Assembly: GCA_016703665.1 (NCBI GenBank)
Contig: JADJBS010000011.1
Location: 62,001-126,000 of the forward strand
Reading direction: 5' to 3'
DNA length: 64,000 nucleotides
Origin: Candidatus Defluviibacillus avedoerensis
Lineage (GTDB): Bacteria > Pseudomonadota > Gammaproteobacteria > Burkholderiales > Burkholderiaceae_C
The notes below the pieces were generated by a model, which had not been told where the DNA came from, did not search any database, and saw only the letters and a program-made list of their open reading frames with translations. This document shows positions 52,899-61,769 of this stretch, piece after piece. Numbering within the stretch: the stretch's first letter is position 1; every line of letters begins with the position of its first letter. The position numbers and the translations under genes are program-made.

Positions 52899-54637
52899 GC
52901 GCCGAGCTTGGTTTTCAGATGTGAAAGCACGTCGGCTACTGCGAGCTTGGTGGATGCGCTGTCGCGGCGGTGCTGGTATTCGACCAAACCTTCTTTGAGC
53001 CCCTTGTCACCAATCGTGACCCGGTGCGGCACGCCAATCAGCTCCCATTCGGCAAACATCACGCCGGGGCGCTCGCCCCGGTCATCCAAGATCACGTCCA
53101 CGCCCAGGGCCATCAACTCAGCATAAAGCTTTTCGCCAGTCGCTTTAACCTCGGGGCTTCGCTCCGGGCTGATCGGGCAAAGCACCACCGTGAAGGGCGC
53201 AAGTGAATCGGGCCAGATGATGCCCTTGTCGTCATGGTTTTGCTCGATGGCGGCTGCAGGCAGCCGGGTGATGCCAATGCCGTAGCAGCCCATTTCCATG
53301 AACTGAGGCTTGCCGTTTTCGTCGAGGAACGTGGCGTTCATGGCCTGGCTGTATTTGGTACCGAGATAAAACACATGGCCGACCTCAATGCCGCGCTCAA
53401 TCGCAAGCACGCCCTTGCCGTCAGGCGAAGCGTCGCCTTCGACCACATTGCGAATGTCGGCCACCAGGTCGGGTTCAGGCAGGTCCCGCCCCCAATTAAC
53501 ACCGGTGATGTGAAAGTCGGGCTCGTTGGCTCCGCAAATCCAGTCAGCCATGCCGGCCACATCGCGATCGGCCACAATTTTCAGGGGCTGCTTCAGTCCA
53601 ATTGGGCCAAGATAGCCCGGCTTGCAGCCAAAGTGAGCCTCGATCTCGGGCACGGTCGCAAAGCGGAATGCAGCCAGTCCGGGCAACTTGCCGACCTTGA
53701 CTTCGTTCATGTCGTGGTCGCCACGCACCAGCAGCAGCCAGACTTGGGTTTTGACAATTTCGCCCTTGTCATTCAATACATCGGTCGCCAGCACCAGCGA
53801 CTTGACCGTGATGGTCAAGGGCACACCCAACAGTTCGGCCACATCCGTGCAAGTGCTTTTACCCGGTGTCGGTGTTTTGGTCAGCAGTTGGGTGGCTGTT
53901 GCGCGCGGGGCCTGCGGCGCCAATGCCTCAGCTTTTTCCATGTTCGCCGCATAGTCGCTGTTGCGGCAGTAAACGATGGCGTCTTCGCCGGTGGCAGCAA
54001 TCACCTGGAATTCTTCACTCAAATCACCGCCGATCGCACCACTGTCAGCAGCCACCGCGCGGTAAGTCAGGCCAAAGCGATCAAAGATTTTCCGGTAAGC
54101 ATCAGCCATGATCTTGTAACTGCCTTTGGCCGCGTCGGGACTGCGGTCAAAGCTGTAGGCATCCTTCATGATGAACTCGCGGCCACGCATCAGCCCAAAA
54201 CGGGGGCGACGCTCGTCACGGAATTTCGTCTGGATTTGGTACAGGTTTTTGGGTAATTGCTTGTAGCTGCGGATTTCCTGACGGGCAATGTCAGTCACTA
54301 CTTCTTCGCTGGTCGGCTGCACGACGAAGTCGCGACCGTGGCGATCCTTTATGCGCAGCAACTCTGGGCCCATCCTGTCAAAGCGACCCGTTTCCTGCCA
54401 CAACTCGGCTGGCTGGATCACAGGCATGGTGCACTCGACAGCCCCCGCACGGTCCATCTCTTCACGAACAATCGCCTCGACCTTGCGAATGACGCGCAGG
54501 CCCATTGGCATATAGGTGTAAATGCCTGCGCCAAGCTTTTTGATCATGCCCGCACGCATCATTAGCTTGTGGCTGACCACTTCGGCATCAGTCGGTGCTT
54601 CTTTGAGGGTGGAAATCAGGAATTGAGAGGCTTTCAT
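52895..54637 (-). CDS. proS: prolyl-tRNA synthetase (bacterial type with editing domain)
   Basis: 580 residues from the ATG at 54637 (MKASQFLISTLKEAPTDAEV). Class II motif 1 region GIYTYMPMGLRVIRKVE, motif 2 FRDERRPRFGLMRGREFIMKDAYSF near residue 140, an INS editing domain in the middle (about 225-390), motif 3-like MGCYGIGITRLPAAAIEQ near 425 and a C-terminal anticodon-binding domain (PERSPEVKATGEKLYAELMALGVDVILDDR). Divergent from rppH with about 100 bases between, where both promoters must lie. Confidence 0.96.
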   Translation of the reverse strand: MKASQFLISTLKEAPTDAEVVSHKLMMRAGMIKKLGAGIYTYMPMGLRVIRKVEAIVREEMDRAGAVECTMPVIQPAELWQETGRFDRMGPELLRIKDRHGRDFVVQPTSEEVVTDIARQEIRSYKQLPKNLYQIQTKFRDERRPRFGLMRGREFIMKDAYSFDRSPDAAKGSYKIMADAYRKIFDRFGLTYRAVAADSGAIGGDLSEEFQVIAATGEDAIVYCRNSDYAANMEKAEALAPQAPRATATQLLTKTPTPGKSTCTDVAELLGVPLTITVKSLVLATDVLNDKGEIVKTQVWLLLVRGDHDMNEVKVGKLPGLAAFRFATVPEIEAHFGCKPGYLGPIGLKQPLKIVADRDVAGMADWICGANEPDFHITGVNWGRDLPEPDLVADIRNVVEGDASPDGKGVLAIERGIEVGHVFYLGTKYSQAMNATFLDENGKPQFMEMGCYGIGITRLPAAAIEQNHDDKGIIWPDSLAPFTVVLCPISPERSPEVKATGEKLYAELMALGVDVILDDRGERPGVMFAEWELIGVPHRVTIGDKGLKEGLVEYQHRRDSASTKLAVADVLSHLKTKLGA

Positions 54638-54740
54638 GGGCACTTCAGGGGAAATAAGGGGGCTGAGACAAGGGCTTTTCCCATTGATGCAAATCAATGG
54701 CTGTGCATAATGGACTCAGTTTAAAAATTGGGGTTTGATT

Positions 54741-55361
54741 ATGCTTGACCGCGAAGGGTTCAGACCCAACGTCGGCATCATCTTGCTCAACCAGCGAAAT
54801 CAGGTTTTTTGGGGCAAACGCATACGCACCCACAGTTGGCAATTTCCTCAGGGTGGCATTGACAGGGGTGAAACCCCCGAGCAGGCCATGTTCCGGGAAC
54901 TGCATGAAGAAGTGGGCCTTCAGCCCGAACATGTGCGTATTGTGGCCCGAACCCGCGATTGGTTGCGCTATGAGGTGCCTGACCGCTACATCAGGCGGGA
55001 CGCAAGGGGCTTTTACAAAGGCCAAAAGCAGATCTGGTATCTGCTTCAGTTGATAGGGCATGACTGGGATTTAAACCTGCGTGCGACCAACCACCCAGAG
55101 TTCGATGCTTGGCGCTGGAACGATTACTGGGTTCCGCTGGACATGGTGGTTGAATTCAAACGGGGCGTCTATGAAATGGCCTTGACGGAGCTCGTTCGTT
55201 ACTTGCCTCGGCAAGACCAACGAAATCGCTACTTGCGCAACGGCGTCCGTACCCCGGAGCAGGAAATGCTGCACCAGCATCATGCGAATGGACATCTGCA
55301 GCATGGGGCAAGCATCGAACTGCCACCAGGCGCCACGTTTGAGCCTTATTCTCAGGCTTGA
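54741..55361 (+). CDS. rppH: RNA pyrophosphohydrolase
   Basis: 206 residues from the ATG at 54741 (MLDREGFRPNVGIILLN). The Nudix box GGIDRGETPEQAMFRELHEEVGL lies at about residues 37-59. WQFPQGG before it and KQIWYLLQL later are typical of RppH, which converts 5'-triphosphate RNA to monophosphate to trigger decay. A C-terminal extension of about 45 residues (after RYLPRQDQRNRYLRNG) is rich in His and Gln and is probably disordered. Confidence 0.94.
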   Translation: MLDREGFRPNVGIILLNQRNQVFWGKRIRTHSWQFPQGGIDRGETPEQAMFRELHEEVGLQPEHVRIVARTRDWLRYEVPDRYIRRDARGFYKGQKQIWYLLQLIGHDWDLNLRATNHPEFDAWRWNDYWVPLDMVVEFKRGVYEMALTELVRYLPRQDQRNRYLRNGVRTPEQEMLHQHHANGHLQHGASIELPPGATFEPYSQA

Positions 55362-55393
55362 TGTGGCGGCAGGCAGTGGCTCTGGTGGTCTTA

Positions 55394-56539
55394 TTAACTG
55401 AGCACCAGGTTGTCGCGATGCACCATCTCCGCCTCGGCGCTGTAGCCGAGAAGGGTTTCAATCTCGCTGGATGGTTTTCTACACAGCAACCTTGCCTCAG
55501 CAGCTGCGTAATTGGCCAGTCCGCGGGCCACTTCCTGCCCCAGGCTATTGCGCACAGCAATCACATCACCGCGCGAGAAATCGCCTTCGACGCTGGTCAT
55601 GCCGATGGGCAGCAGGCTTTTGCCTTCACCTCGCACCTTGAGCACGGCACCATCGTCCACGGTAACCGCACCACGCAGCTGCAGGTGATCGGCCATCCAT
55701 TGCTTGCGCGCCTGGGTTTTGCGGGTTTGGGCAATCAGCGCCGTACCAATTGCTTCACCATGTGCCAGGCGTAGCAAGGCGTCAGGCTCACGACCCCATG
55801 CGATCACAGTGGATGCGCCTGATCCTGCAGCTCGCTTGGCCGCGAGAATTTTGGTCAACATACCACCGCGTCCAATGCTCGACCCTGCACCACCTGCCAT
55901 TTCTTCGAGCTTGGGGTCACCCGCCTTCGCTTCATGCACAAAACTGGCGCCGGGGTCTTTGCGCGGGTCAGCGGTATACAAACCTTTTTGATCTGTCAGG
56001 ATAACCAGCACATCGGCTTCCACCAGATTGGCCACCAGCGCACCCAGCGTGTCGTTGTCACCGAATTTGATTTCGTCGGTGACTACCGTGTCGTTTTCAT
56101 TGATGACAGGAACAACGCCTAGGCGCAACAAGGTCAGCAAAGTAGAGCGGGCATTCAGATACCGCTCGCGGTCGGCCAAGTCAGCATGCGTCAGCAAGAC
56201 CTGGGCACTGCCTAAACCTTGCTCGCGAAGCTTGGTTTCGTACATTTGCACCAAGCCCATCTGACCGACGGCAGCGGCGGCTTGCAGTTCATGGATTTCA
56301 TGAGGTCGCGTTGTCCAACCCAGGCGCTTCATCCCTTCGGCAATAGCACCACTGGACACCATGATGACCTCACGTGGACCGCCGACGTCGCCACGCACAA
56401 GCGCCGCCAACTGGCGGCACCATTCACCAATGGCTTGCTCATCCAGCCCGCGACCTTCATTGGTCACGAGGCTGGAACCGACTTTCACCACGATGCGCTT
56501 GGCACCGGGCAACACCAGGGATTGCATTTTCTCGGTCAT
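55394..56539 (-). CDS. proB: glutamate 5-kinase
   Basis: 381 residues (377 from the second ATG). Amino acid kinase domain: RIVVKVGSSLVTNEGRGLD near residue 15, VIMVSSGAIAEGMKRLGW near 60, NENDTVVTDEIKFGDNDTLGALVANLVEAD near 147, and GRGGMLTKILAAKRAAGSG near 225, followed by a C-terminal PUA domain (from about 285). It phosphorylates glutamate in proline synthesis. It follows obgE on the minus strand, the standard order. Confidence 0.96.
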   Translation of the reverse strand: MTEKMQSLVLPGAKRIVVKVGSSLVTNEGRGLDEQAIGEWCRQLAALVRGDVGGPREVIMVSSGAIAEGMKRLGWTTRPHEIHELQAAAAVGQMGLVQMYETKLREQGLGSAQVLLTHADLADRERYLNARSTLLTLLRLGVVPVINENDTVVTDEIKFGDNDTLGALVANLVEADVLVILTDQKGLYTADPRKDPGASFVHEAKAGDPKLEEMAGGAGSSIGRGGMLTKILAAKRAAGSGASTVIAWGREPDALLRLAHGEAIGTALIAQTRKTQARKQWMADHLQLRGAVTVDDGAVLKVRGEGKSLLPIGMTSVEGDFSRGDVIAVRNSLGQEVARGLANYAAAEARLLCRKPSSEIETLLGYSAEAEMVHRDNLVLS

Positions 56540-56616
56540 GAATGCTGTTTCGGCAATATAAGTAAGCCTAATTAGCTACAAATAGCATAGGCAATTCACT
56601 CAGAATCAACAGATTT

Positions 56617-57687
56617 TCAGGTTGGTGACAGATCCACAAAACGCGGGTCCACATCGACCGGCGCCTGTTCAGCCACTTGCTGGGCCTTCACATGCTGGAA
56701 GATCGCTTTGATCAGCGGCTCGCATCCTTCGCGGGTCAGCGCAGATATCTCGAACACAGGCCCCTTGAATTTGTAGCGTTTGACAAAGTCTTTCACCAAC
56801 GCAGCGCGCTCGTCGTTGGCAACCATGTCCAGTTTGTTGAGAACCAGCCAGCGCGGTTTCTTATAGAGCGCTTCATCGTATTTCTTTAACTCTGCCACGA
56901 TGGCTTTGGCTTGCGCCACTGGGTCAACCGTGTCATCAAACGGTGCCATGTCCACAATGTGCAGCAGCAGCCGAGTGCGTTGCAGATGGCGCAGAAACTG
57001 ATGTCCCAGACCCGCGCCTTCAGAAGCGCCTTCAATCAAACCGGGTATATCGGCGATCACAAAGCTTTGCTCAGGCCCTACGCGCACCACTCCCAGGTTA
57101 GGGTGCAGGGTTGTGAAGGGGTAATCCGCGATCTTGGGGCGCGCGTTGGATACTGCTGCAATGAAGGTGGATTTGCCCGCATTGGGCATGCCTAACAAGC
57201 CTACATCGGCCAGAATCTTGAGCTCCAGCTTGAGATTGCGCTTATCACCGGGCCAGCCGGGCGTTTTTTGACGAGGTGCACGGTTGATGGCGCTCTTAAA
57301 ACGCAAGTTTCCAAAACCGCCATCCCCGCCCTTGGCAATGGTGATGACTTCACCAGGGACCAGCAGCTCAAACAGCACATCGCCCGTTTCGACATCAGAA
57401 ATGATGGTGCCCACAGGCATCTTGAGCGTGATGTCAGCACCCGCAGCGCCGAACATGTCAGAGCCCATACCGTGCTCGCCTTTTTTGGCTTCGTGCCGAC
57501 GCGAAAAACGGTAATCCACCAGGGTGTTGAGGTTGGGGTCGGCCACGGCAAAGACGTGGCCGCCACGGCCACCGTCGCCTCCGTTGGGGCCGCCAAACTC
57601 TTTGTACTTTTCATGCCGGAACGAGACGCAGCCGTTCCCACCATCGCCTGCAGCAATGTCAATGTAGGCCTCGTCAACAAATTTCAT
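56617..57687 (-). CDS. obgE: GTPase Obg/CgtA
   Basis: 356 residues. Glycine-rich Obg fold (1-158, KFVDEAYIDIAAGDGGNGCVSFRHEKY and GGPNGGDGGRGGHVFAVAD), then the G domain: LLGMPNAGKSTFIAAVSNARPKIADYPFTTLHPNLGVV near 166, DIPGLIEGASEGAGLG near 212 and NKLDM near 283. It acts in 50S subunit assembly and stress control. It follows rplU-rpmA after a terminator. Confidence 0.96.
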   Translation of the reverse strand: MKFVDEAYIDIAAGDGGNGCVSFRHEKYKEFGGPNGGDGGRGGHVFAVADPNLNTLVDYRFSRRHEAKKGEHGMGSDMFGAAGADITLKMPVGTIISDVETGDVLFELLVPGEVITIAKGGDGGFGNLRFKSAINRAPRQKTPGWPGDKRNLKLELKILADVGLLGMPNAGKSTFIAAVSNARPKIADYPFTTLHPNLGVVRVGPEQSFVIADIPGLIEGASEGAGLGHQFLRHLQRTRLLLHIVDMAPFDDTVDPVAQAKAIVAELKKYDEALYKKPRWLVLNKLDMVANDERAALVKDFVKRYKFKGPVFEISALTREGCEPLIKAIFQHVKAQQVAEQAPVDVDPRFVDLSPT

Positions 57688-57735
57688 GGTTTGCTTCGTT
57701 TGCTAAAGTATGACGATCAGCATAACCTGAGCATC

Positions 57736-57767
57736 AAAAACAACAAAGCCCCGGCTGTGCGGGGCTT
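57736..57767 (-). terminator. Rho-independent terminator after rpmA
   Basis: On the minus strand AAGCCCCG and CGGGGCTT (plus arms 57746-57753 and 57760-57767) form a perfect 8-bp stem with a 6-base loop, followed by TGTTGTTTTT. It lies 28 bases after the rpmA stop and upstream of obgE, probably limiting readthrough from the ribosomal protein genes. Confidence 0.8.
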
Positions 57768-57794
57768 GTGGGTGAAACCTGGACAGCGCTTAAA

Positions 57795-58058
57795 TTAAGC
57801 AGCTACTGGAGTCACGCTGATGGTGTGACGATTGAGCGCACCCTTGACAGCAAAGGACACATGCCCGTCTGCCAAAGCAAACAGAGTGTGGTCTTTACCT
57901 TGGCCCACATTGGTTCCAGCATGAAACTTGGTACCACGTTGGCGCACGATGATAGAGCCAGCGCTGATCAATTGACCGCCGAAAGCTTTTACACCGAGCA
58001 TTTTGGGCTTGGAATCACGCCCGTTTCGCGTAGAGCCGCCGCCTTTTTTCTGTGCCAT
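57795..58058 (-). CDS. rpmA: 50S ribosomal protein L27
   Basis: 87 residues, standard length: MAQKKGGGSTRNGRDS, then MLGVKAFGGQLISAGSIIVRQRG and TKFHAGTNVGQGKDHTLFAL. The N-terminus is the mature form that reaches the peptidyl transferase centre. It starts 17 bases after rplU. Confidence 0.97.
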   Translation of the reverse strand: MAQKKGGGSTRNGRDSKPKMLGVKAFGGQLISAGSIIVRQRGTKFHAGTNVGQGKDHTLFALADGHVSFAVKGALNRHTISVTPVAA

Positions 58059-58075
58059 GACTAAAGCTCCTTAAC

Positions 58076-58387
58076 TTATCCCGCAATGGCACCGATTTGC
58101 AGTTCTGTGAACTGCTGACGATGGCCTTGACGTTTCTGATAGTGCTTACGACGACGCATTTTGAAAATGCGCACTTTGTCGTGCTTGCCATGAGCAACGA
58201 CCGTTGCCGTCACCGTTGCGCCGGACACCAAGGGCGTGCCAACTTTGATCTCGCTGCCGTTACCAACAGCCAAAACCTGGTCGATCACGATCTCTTGGCC
58301 AACGTCCGCAGTAATCTGTTCTACTTTGATCTTGTCGCCGGAAGCAACGCGATACTGCTTGCCACCGGTTTTTATGACCGCGTACAT
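58076..58387 (-). CDS. rplU: 50S ribosomal protein L21
   Basis: 103 residues: MYAVIKTGGKQYRVASGDKIKVEQI at the start and KMRRRKHYQKRQGHRQQFTELQI near the C-terminus match L21. First gene of the rplU-rpmA unit, divergent from ispB with a 139-base spacer that must hold both promoters. Confidence 0.97.
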   Translation of the reverse strand: MYAVIKTGGKQYRVASGDKIKVEQITADVGQEIVIDQVLAVGNGSEIKVGTPLVSGATVTATVVAHGKHDKVRIFKMRRRKHYQKRQGHRQQFTELQIGAIAG

Positions 58388-58526
58388 ACTAAACCTCTAA
58401 GAGTTTCCTGTGGACCATTCCAAGGAACCGAGCATTCTACCATGCCGATATTTAAATGCCAATAGGTTTCTCGAAAGCCAATGGTAGGCATCGGTGGAAT
58501 TTTCTATAATCTCGGCAATCTTACGA

Positions 58527-59519
58527 ATGTCTGAATTGTCTTCCACAGCATCCCCCTTTCAATCCGCGTTGGCCCTGGTTGCTGAAGATATGGCGTCGGT
58601 AGATGCCGTCATTGACAAGCGTCTGGATTCTGGTGTTCCATTGGTTGGACAAGTTGCCCAGTACATCATTTCGGCTGGTGGCAAGCGCCTTCGGCCCATC
58701 CTGTTGATACTGATGGCCAAAGCCCTCGGCTATACCGGCAACCACCACCACACGCTGGCAGCGGTGGTTGAGTTCATCCACACTGCGACGCTCTTGCATG
58801 ACGATGTCGTCGACGATTCCACACTGCGTCGCGGGCGGGCCACGGCCAACGAAATGTTCGGCAATCCTGCCAGTGTGCTGGTGGGGGACTTCCTGTACTC
58901 CCGCGCCTTCCAGATGATGGTCGATGTGGGCGACATGCGCGTCATGGAGATACTCTCAGAGGCAACCAATGTGATCGCAGAGGGCGAGGTGCTCCAACTG
59001 ATGAATATGCACGATGCATCGCTCTCAGAAGCCAGCTATCTCAAGGTGATCCGATCCAAGACTGCCAAACTGTTTGAAGCCAGCACAAGACTGAGCGCCG
59101 TCATTTCAGGGCAGCCGGCCGAAGTGGAACAGGCCTGTTCTGCATATGGGCAGGCGCTTGGTACCGCTTTTCAAGTCATCGATGACGCACTCGACTATGA
59201 CGGGAGTGCCGAGGAAATGGGCAAAAATCTGGGTGACGACCTACGAGAAGGCAAAGCTACCCTGCCCTTGATCGTTGCCATGCAGCGTGCTGCTCCGGCT
59301 GATGCGCATGCTATCCGCTCCGCCATTGAAACAGGCGACACCGCACATTTGCACGCCATCATTTCGATCGTAAAAAGCACAGGTTCACTTGACGCAACAC
59401 GGGATGCCGCAGCTTACGAAGCGCAACGGGCCATCGCAGCTATTGCAGGCTTACCTACCAGTGTTTACAAGACCGCTTTGCTACAATTGGGGTCTTCGCT
59501 TCTAGAGCGTCGGTCCTGA
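58527..59519 (+). CDS. ispB: octaprenyl diphosphate synthase
   Basis: 330 residues from the ATG at 58527 (MSELSSTASPFQSALALV). Both aspartate-rich motifs of trans-prenyl synthases are present: LLHDDVVDDS near residue 88 and VIDDALDYDG near 216; GGKRLRPILLILMAKALG near 50 is the upstream signature. It makes the isoprenoid tail of ubiquinone-8. Divergent from rplU, the conserved arrangement. Confidence 0.95.
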   Translation: MSELSSTASPFQSALALVAEDMASVDAVIDKRLDSGVPLVGQVAQYIISAGGKRLRPILLILMAKALGYTGNHHHTLAAVVEFIHTATLLHDDVVDDSTLRRGRATANEMFGNPASVLVGDFLYSRAFQMMVDVGDMRVMEILSEATNVIAEGEVLQLMNMHDASLSEASYLKVIRSKTAKLFEASTRLSAVISGQPAEVEQACSAYGQALGTAFQVIDDALDYDGSAEEMGKNLGDDLREGKATLPLIVAMQRAAPADAHAIRSAIETGDTAHLHAIISIVKSTGSLDATRDAAAYEAQRAIAAIAGLPTSVYKTALLQLGSSLLERRS

Positions 59520-59551
59520 TTTTTTGCGACTCGCACGCCATGCCATGCCAC

Positions 59552-59628
59552 CGGGGTGTAGCTTAGTCTGGTAAAGCGCTACGTTCGGGACGTAGAGACC
59601 GGAGGTTCGAATCCTCTCACCCCGACCA
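59552..59628 (+). tRNA. proK: tRNA-Pro (CGG)
   Basis: 77 bases with a perfect 7-bp acceptor stem (CGGGGTG with CACCCCG), discriminator A and encoded CCA. The anticodon stem CTACG/CGTAG holds the loop TTCGGGA, giving anticodon CGG, which reads CCG. The T arm is GGAGG-TTCGAAT-CCTCT. It sits 32 bases after ispB, the usual site, and directly precedes a glycosyltransferase block. Confidence 0.97.
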
Positions 59629-59652
59629 ACTCATCGGACTTGGAGCGTACCC

Positions 59653-60588
59653 TTGCGTATCAGCGTTATTCTCAGCAGCTATATGCATGAGAGCTACATT
59701 GAGGAAGCTATTCTCAGTGTGCTGAATCAGACCACCCTGCCCGATGAATTCATCATCGTTGACGATGGTTCCACAGATGGGTCTCGCGCCATCATCGAAC
59801 GTTATCAAGATCAAGCAAAGCTCATCTTTAAAAGCAATGGGGGGCACTCGTCAGCAATCAACGCAGCCTGTGCCGTAGCGAATGGTGATGTCATCTGTTT
59901 TCTAGATTCGGATGACCGGTATGCAGCCAATAAGCTCACTGAACTCAAAGCAGTATGGGAGCGAAATCCAGATGCCACCATGGTTTATCACCAACTGATG
60001 ACCATTGATGCACAGGGCAATTCCAAAGGGAAGCCCTGGCCAAGGATCTTGCTTGACGGAGAGATTGCCGATCGTATTCAAGCTACTGCAGGCTGGTGGC
60101 CTCGACCGACGACCAGTGGATTGAGTTTTTCCAAACGATACCTCGATCGCATACTGCCGTTCCCAACTGGCCCACGCGTCTGGCCAGATACTTATCTGGC
60201 ACCTCCCGCCGCTTTTTGCGGCAAGATCGTAGCCATCCCCCAATGCCTCGGTGATTACCGCGTGCATGGAAAAAACACCATTCTGATGGAGTTCCCACCC
60301 AACGCGCAGGGAGCAGAAAAATTAGCGGTAGCAAGAAAATGGATCTCTCAGTTTGAGATGGAGTTCAAACTCCTCGTCGAGTGCTTGACCCACCTGGGCG
60401 TTGATACGAGTGGCATCAATTTGAGTAAACATATGGGATTGCTTTCTGCACAGCGGGATGCTGGAAACCGCGTCTCCCTGTGGAAACATGTACTGATGAT
60501 CTTGACAAATCCAGCCCTGCCAAATGGCATGAAGCCGGGTACTTTGGCCCGTTTTATTCGCAGTCGCCTACGTGGACGGGGAATCTAA
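59653..60588 (+). CDS. family 2 glycosyltransferase
   Basis: 311 residues beginning with a TTG at 59653; no ATG fits the conserved N-terminus MRISVILSSYMHESYIEEAI. GT-A fold: EFIIVDDGSTDGSRAII near residue 32, SSAINAACAVANGDVICFLDSDDRY near 66 with the DSDD metal motif. It transfers a sugar to an unknown acceptor, probably in surface polysaccharide synthesis. It begins 24 bases after the tRNA. No membrane helix. The TTG start suggests low expression. Confidence 0.87.
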   Translation: MRISVILSSYMHESYIEEAILSVLNQTTLPDEFIIVDDGSTDGSRAIIERYQDQAKLIFKSNGGHSSAINAACAVANGDVICFLDSDDRYAANKLTELKAVWERNPDATMVYHQLMTIDAQGNSKGKPWPRILLDGEIADRIQATAGWWPRPTTSGLSFSKRYLDRILPFPTGPRVWPDTYLAPPAAFCGKIVAIPQCLGDYRVHGKNTILMEFPPNAQGAEKLAVARKWISQFEMEFKLLVECLTHLGVDTSGINLSKHMGLLSAQRDAGNRVSLWKHVLMILTNPALPNGMKPGTLARFIRSRLRGRGI

Positions 60589-60605
60589 GCCAATGACATC
60601 AAGCT

Positions 60606-61760
60606 TCACTTTCGTTGTGCAAAACCAGGTAGTTTCATCAGGGATTCCGCAACAATTGGCCCCGTAATTTCATTCGCCAAAGCAGATGCATGCTCATCCA
60701 GCGGATGCAAGATCAGCTTCATATTACGGTATTGCTCCTTGTCGGACAGATTCATGTCTATCACCTCAAGCTTCATCGCCTTGATGGCATTGAGCACCTT
60801 TTCATTGGAGTAAGTCCCAGTAAACCAGGTAGGATCAGCATTGAAAAATCCGATTTTCAGGACCTGCTGCCGTACCGCAGACAGGTCGGACATTTCCCGC
60901 AAGATACCCAAATACAGCTCTATCTGAGCGTCCTGGCTTTGTCGGGTTTGAATAGCTGCCTTTGCCAAGCGATACACCTTAGACAAACTCAGAATTCGTG
61001 CGAGCGGGTAATACGGAATTCCCCCACAAATCCCGCTTCTATGGACAGTGCCATCTGCCTGAAGCAGAAATCGAGGTGAGCCCAAGGAGTAGGCAGGCAC
61101 GCAGGCGGATCGTTCTGCATGCCAAGGCACGGTGACCGCAACATTGACTTGGCCCGACATGTCCCGCTGGCTTTGCATCAACGCCAGTGCCTGATGCATG
61201 CCATAGCCATGGATGCCAAAGTTTCGGACAGTCACGTCGGGCAACAGTTTTTGGACTTGCGCAGGCAAAGTTTGGTCATCCGCCAAACCTTCGCCAAAAG
61301 TGTGGGAACAACCTAGAAAATTGACCCTCTTCTTGCTGCCGACGGGGTTTCCAGGGGTGACTCTGAAACCATCATTACCTATGGTGTAAGCCGTGGAGTA
61401 AATCTCCGAGCCATCGGGTGCCAGCTTGCGCGTGGTGTGCTTGCCAGGCCTAGGCAGGGCTCCGATATCAGTGTGACTCCAGTAGTGTTTGACATAGTCA
61501 GTTGTCGGATCAAGCGTGGCCTGTGCAGACGCTGGCTCAGGCACCAGCCCCAGTGCGACTTCGGCCATTGCCAAGGCCAACATCAAGGAAACAATTGCAG
61601 TGATCATGGCCCGCAACGGCCGTATCAACACCGCAAGTGCAACCAACCCAATCGCAAAACCTGCCAACATTGTCGCAAAGTTTCGCCCCAGGTACCCCAG
61701 GTAGATCACCCCGGCAGACAACGTTAAAAGGCTCAGAAACCAAAGAATCAAACGCTTCAT
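60606..61760 (-). CDS. SGNH/GDSL-like hydrolase with N-terminal membrane helices
   Basis: 384 residues from the ATG at 61760 (a TTG three codons earlier abuts the carbamoyltransferase stop). Three hydrophobic segments (about 3-22, 28-45, 50-70) anchor it in the membrane. The outer domain has SGNH-like blocks: VNFLGCSHTFGEGL near 147 (nucleophile Ser), NFGIHGYGMHQAL near 180, and LILHPLDEHASALANEI near 355 with the Asp-x-x-His pair. Its position right after a carbamoyltransferase suggests acyl- or carbamoyl-related surface modification. Activity is not established. Confidence 0.78.
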   Translation of the reverse strand: MKRLILWFLSLLTLSAGVIYLGYLGRNFATMLAGFAIGLVALAVLIRPLRAMITAIVSLMLALAMAEVALGLVPEPASAQATLDPTTDYVKHYWSHTDIGALPRPGKHTTRKLAPDGSEIYSTAYTIGNDGFRVTPGNPVGSKKRVNFLGCSHTFGEGLADDQTLPAQVQKLLPDVTVRNFGIHGYGMHQALALMQSQRDMSGQVNVAVTVPWHAERSACVPAYSLGSPRFLLQADGTVHRSGICGGIPYYPLARILSLSKVYRLAKAAIQTRQSQDAQIELYLGILREMSDLSAVRQQVLKIGFFNADPTWFTGTYSNEKVLNAIKAMKLEVIDMNLSDKEQYRNMKLILHPLDEHASALANEITGPIVAESLMKLPGFAQRK

Positions 61761-61769
61761 CGGCACCAA

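Noticed and set aside
53234..54256. 340-codon open frame on the plus strand opposite proS
   Set aside because: Fully inside proS with shadow-type composition; no ribosome site or domain.
59552..59628. tRNA-Pro as a prophage or island attachment site
   Set aside because: No integrase, excisionase or second copy of the tRNA 3' end is visible in the window; kept only as a possibility in the cassette finding.
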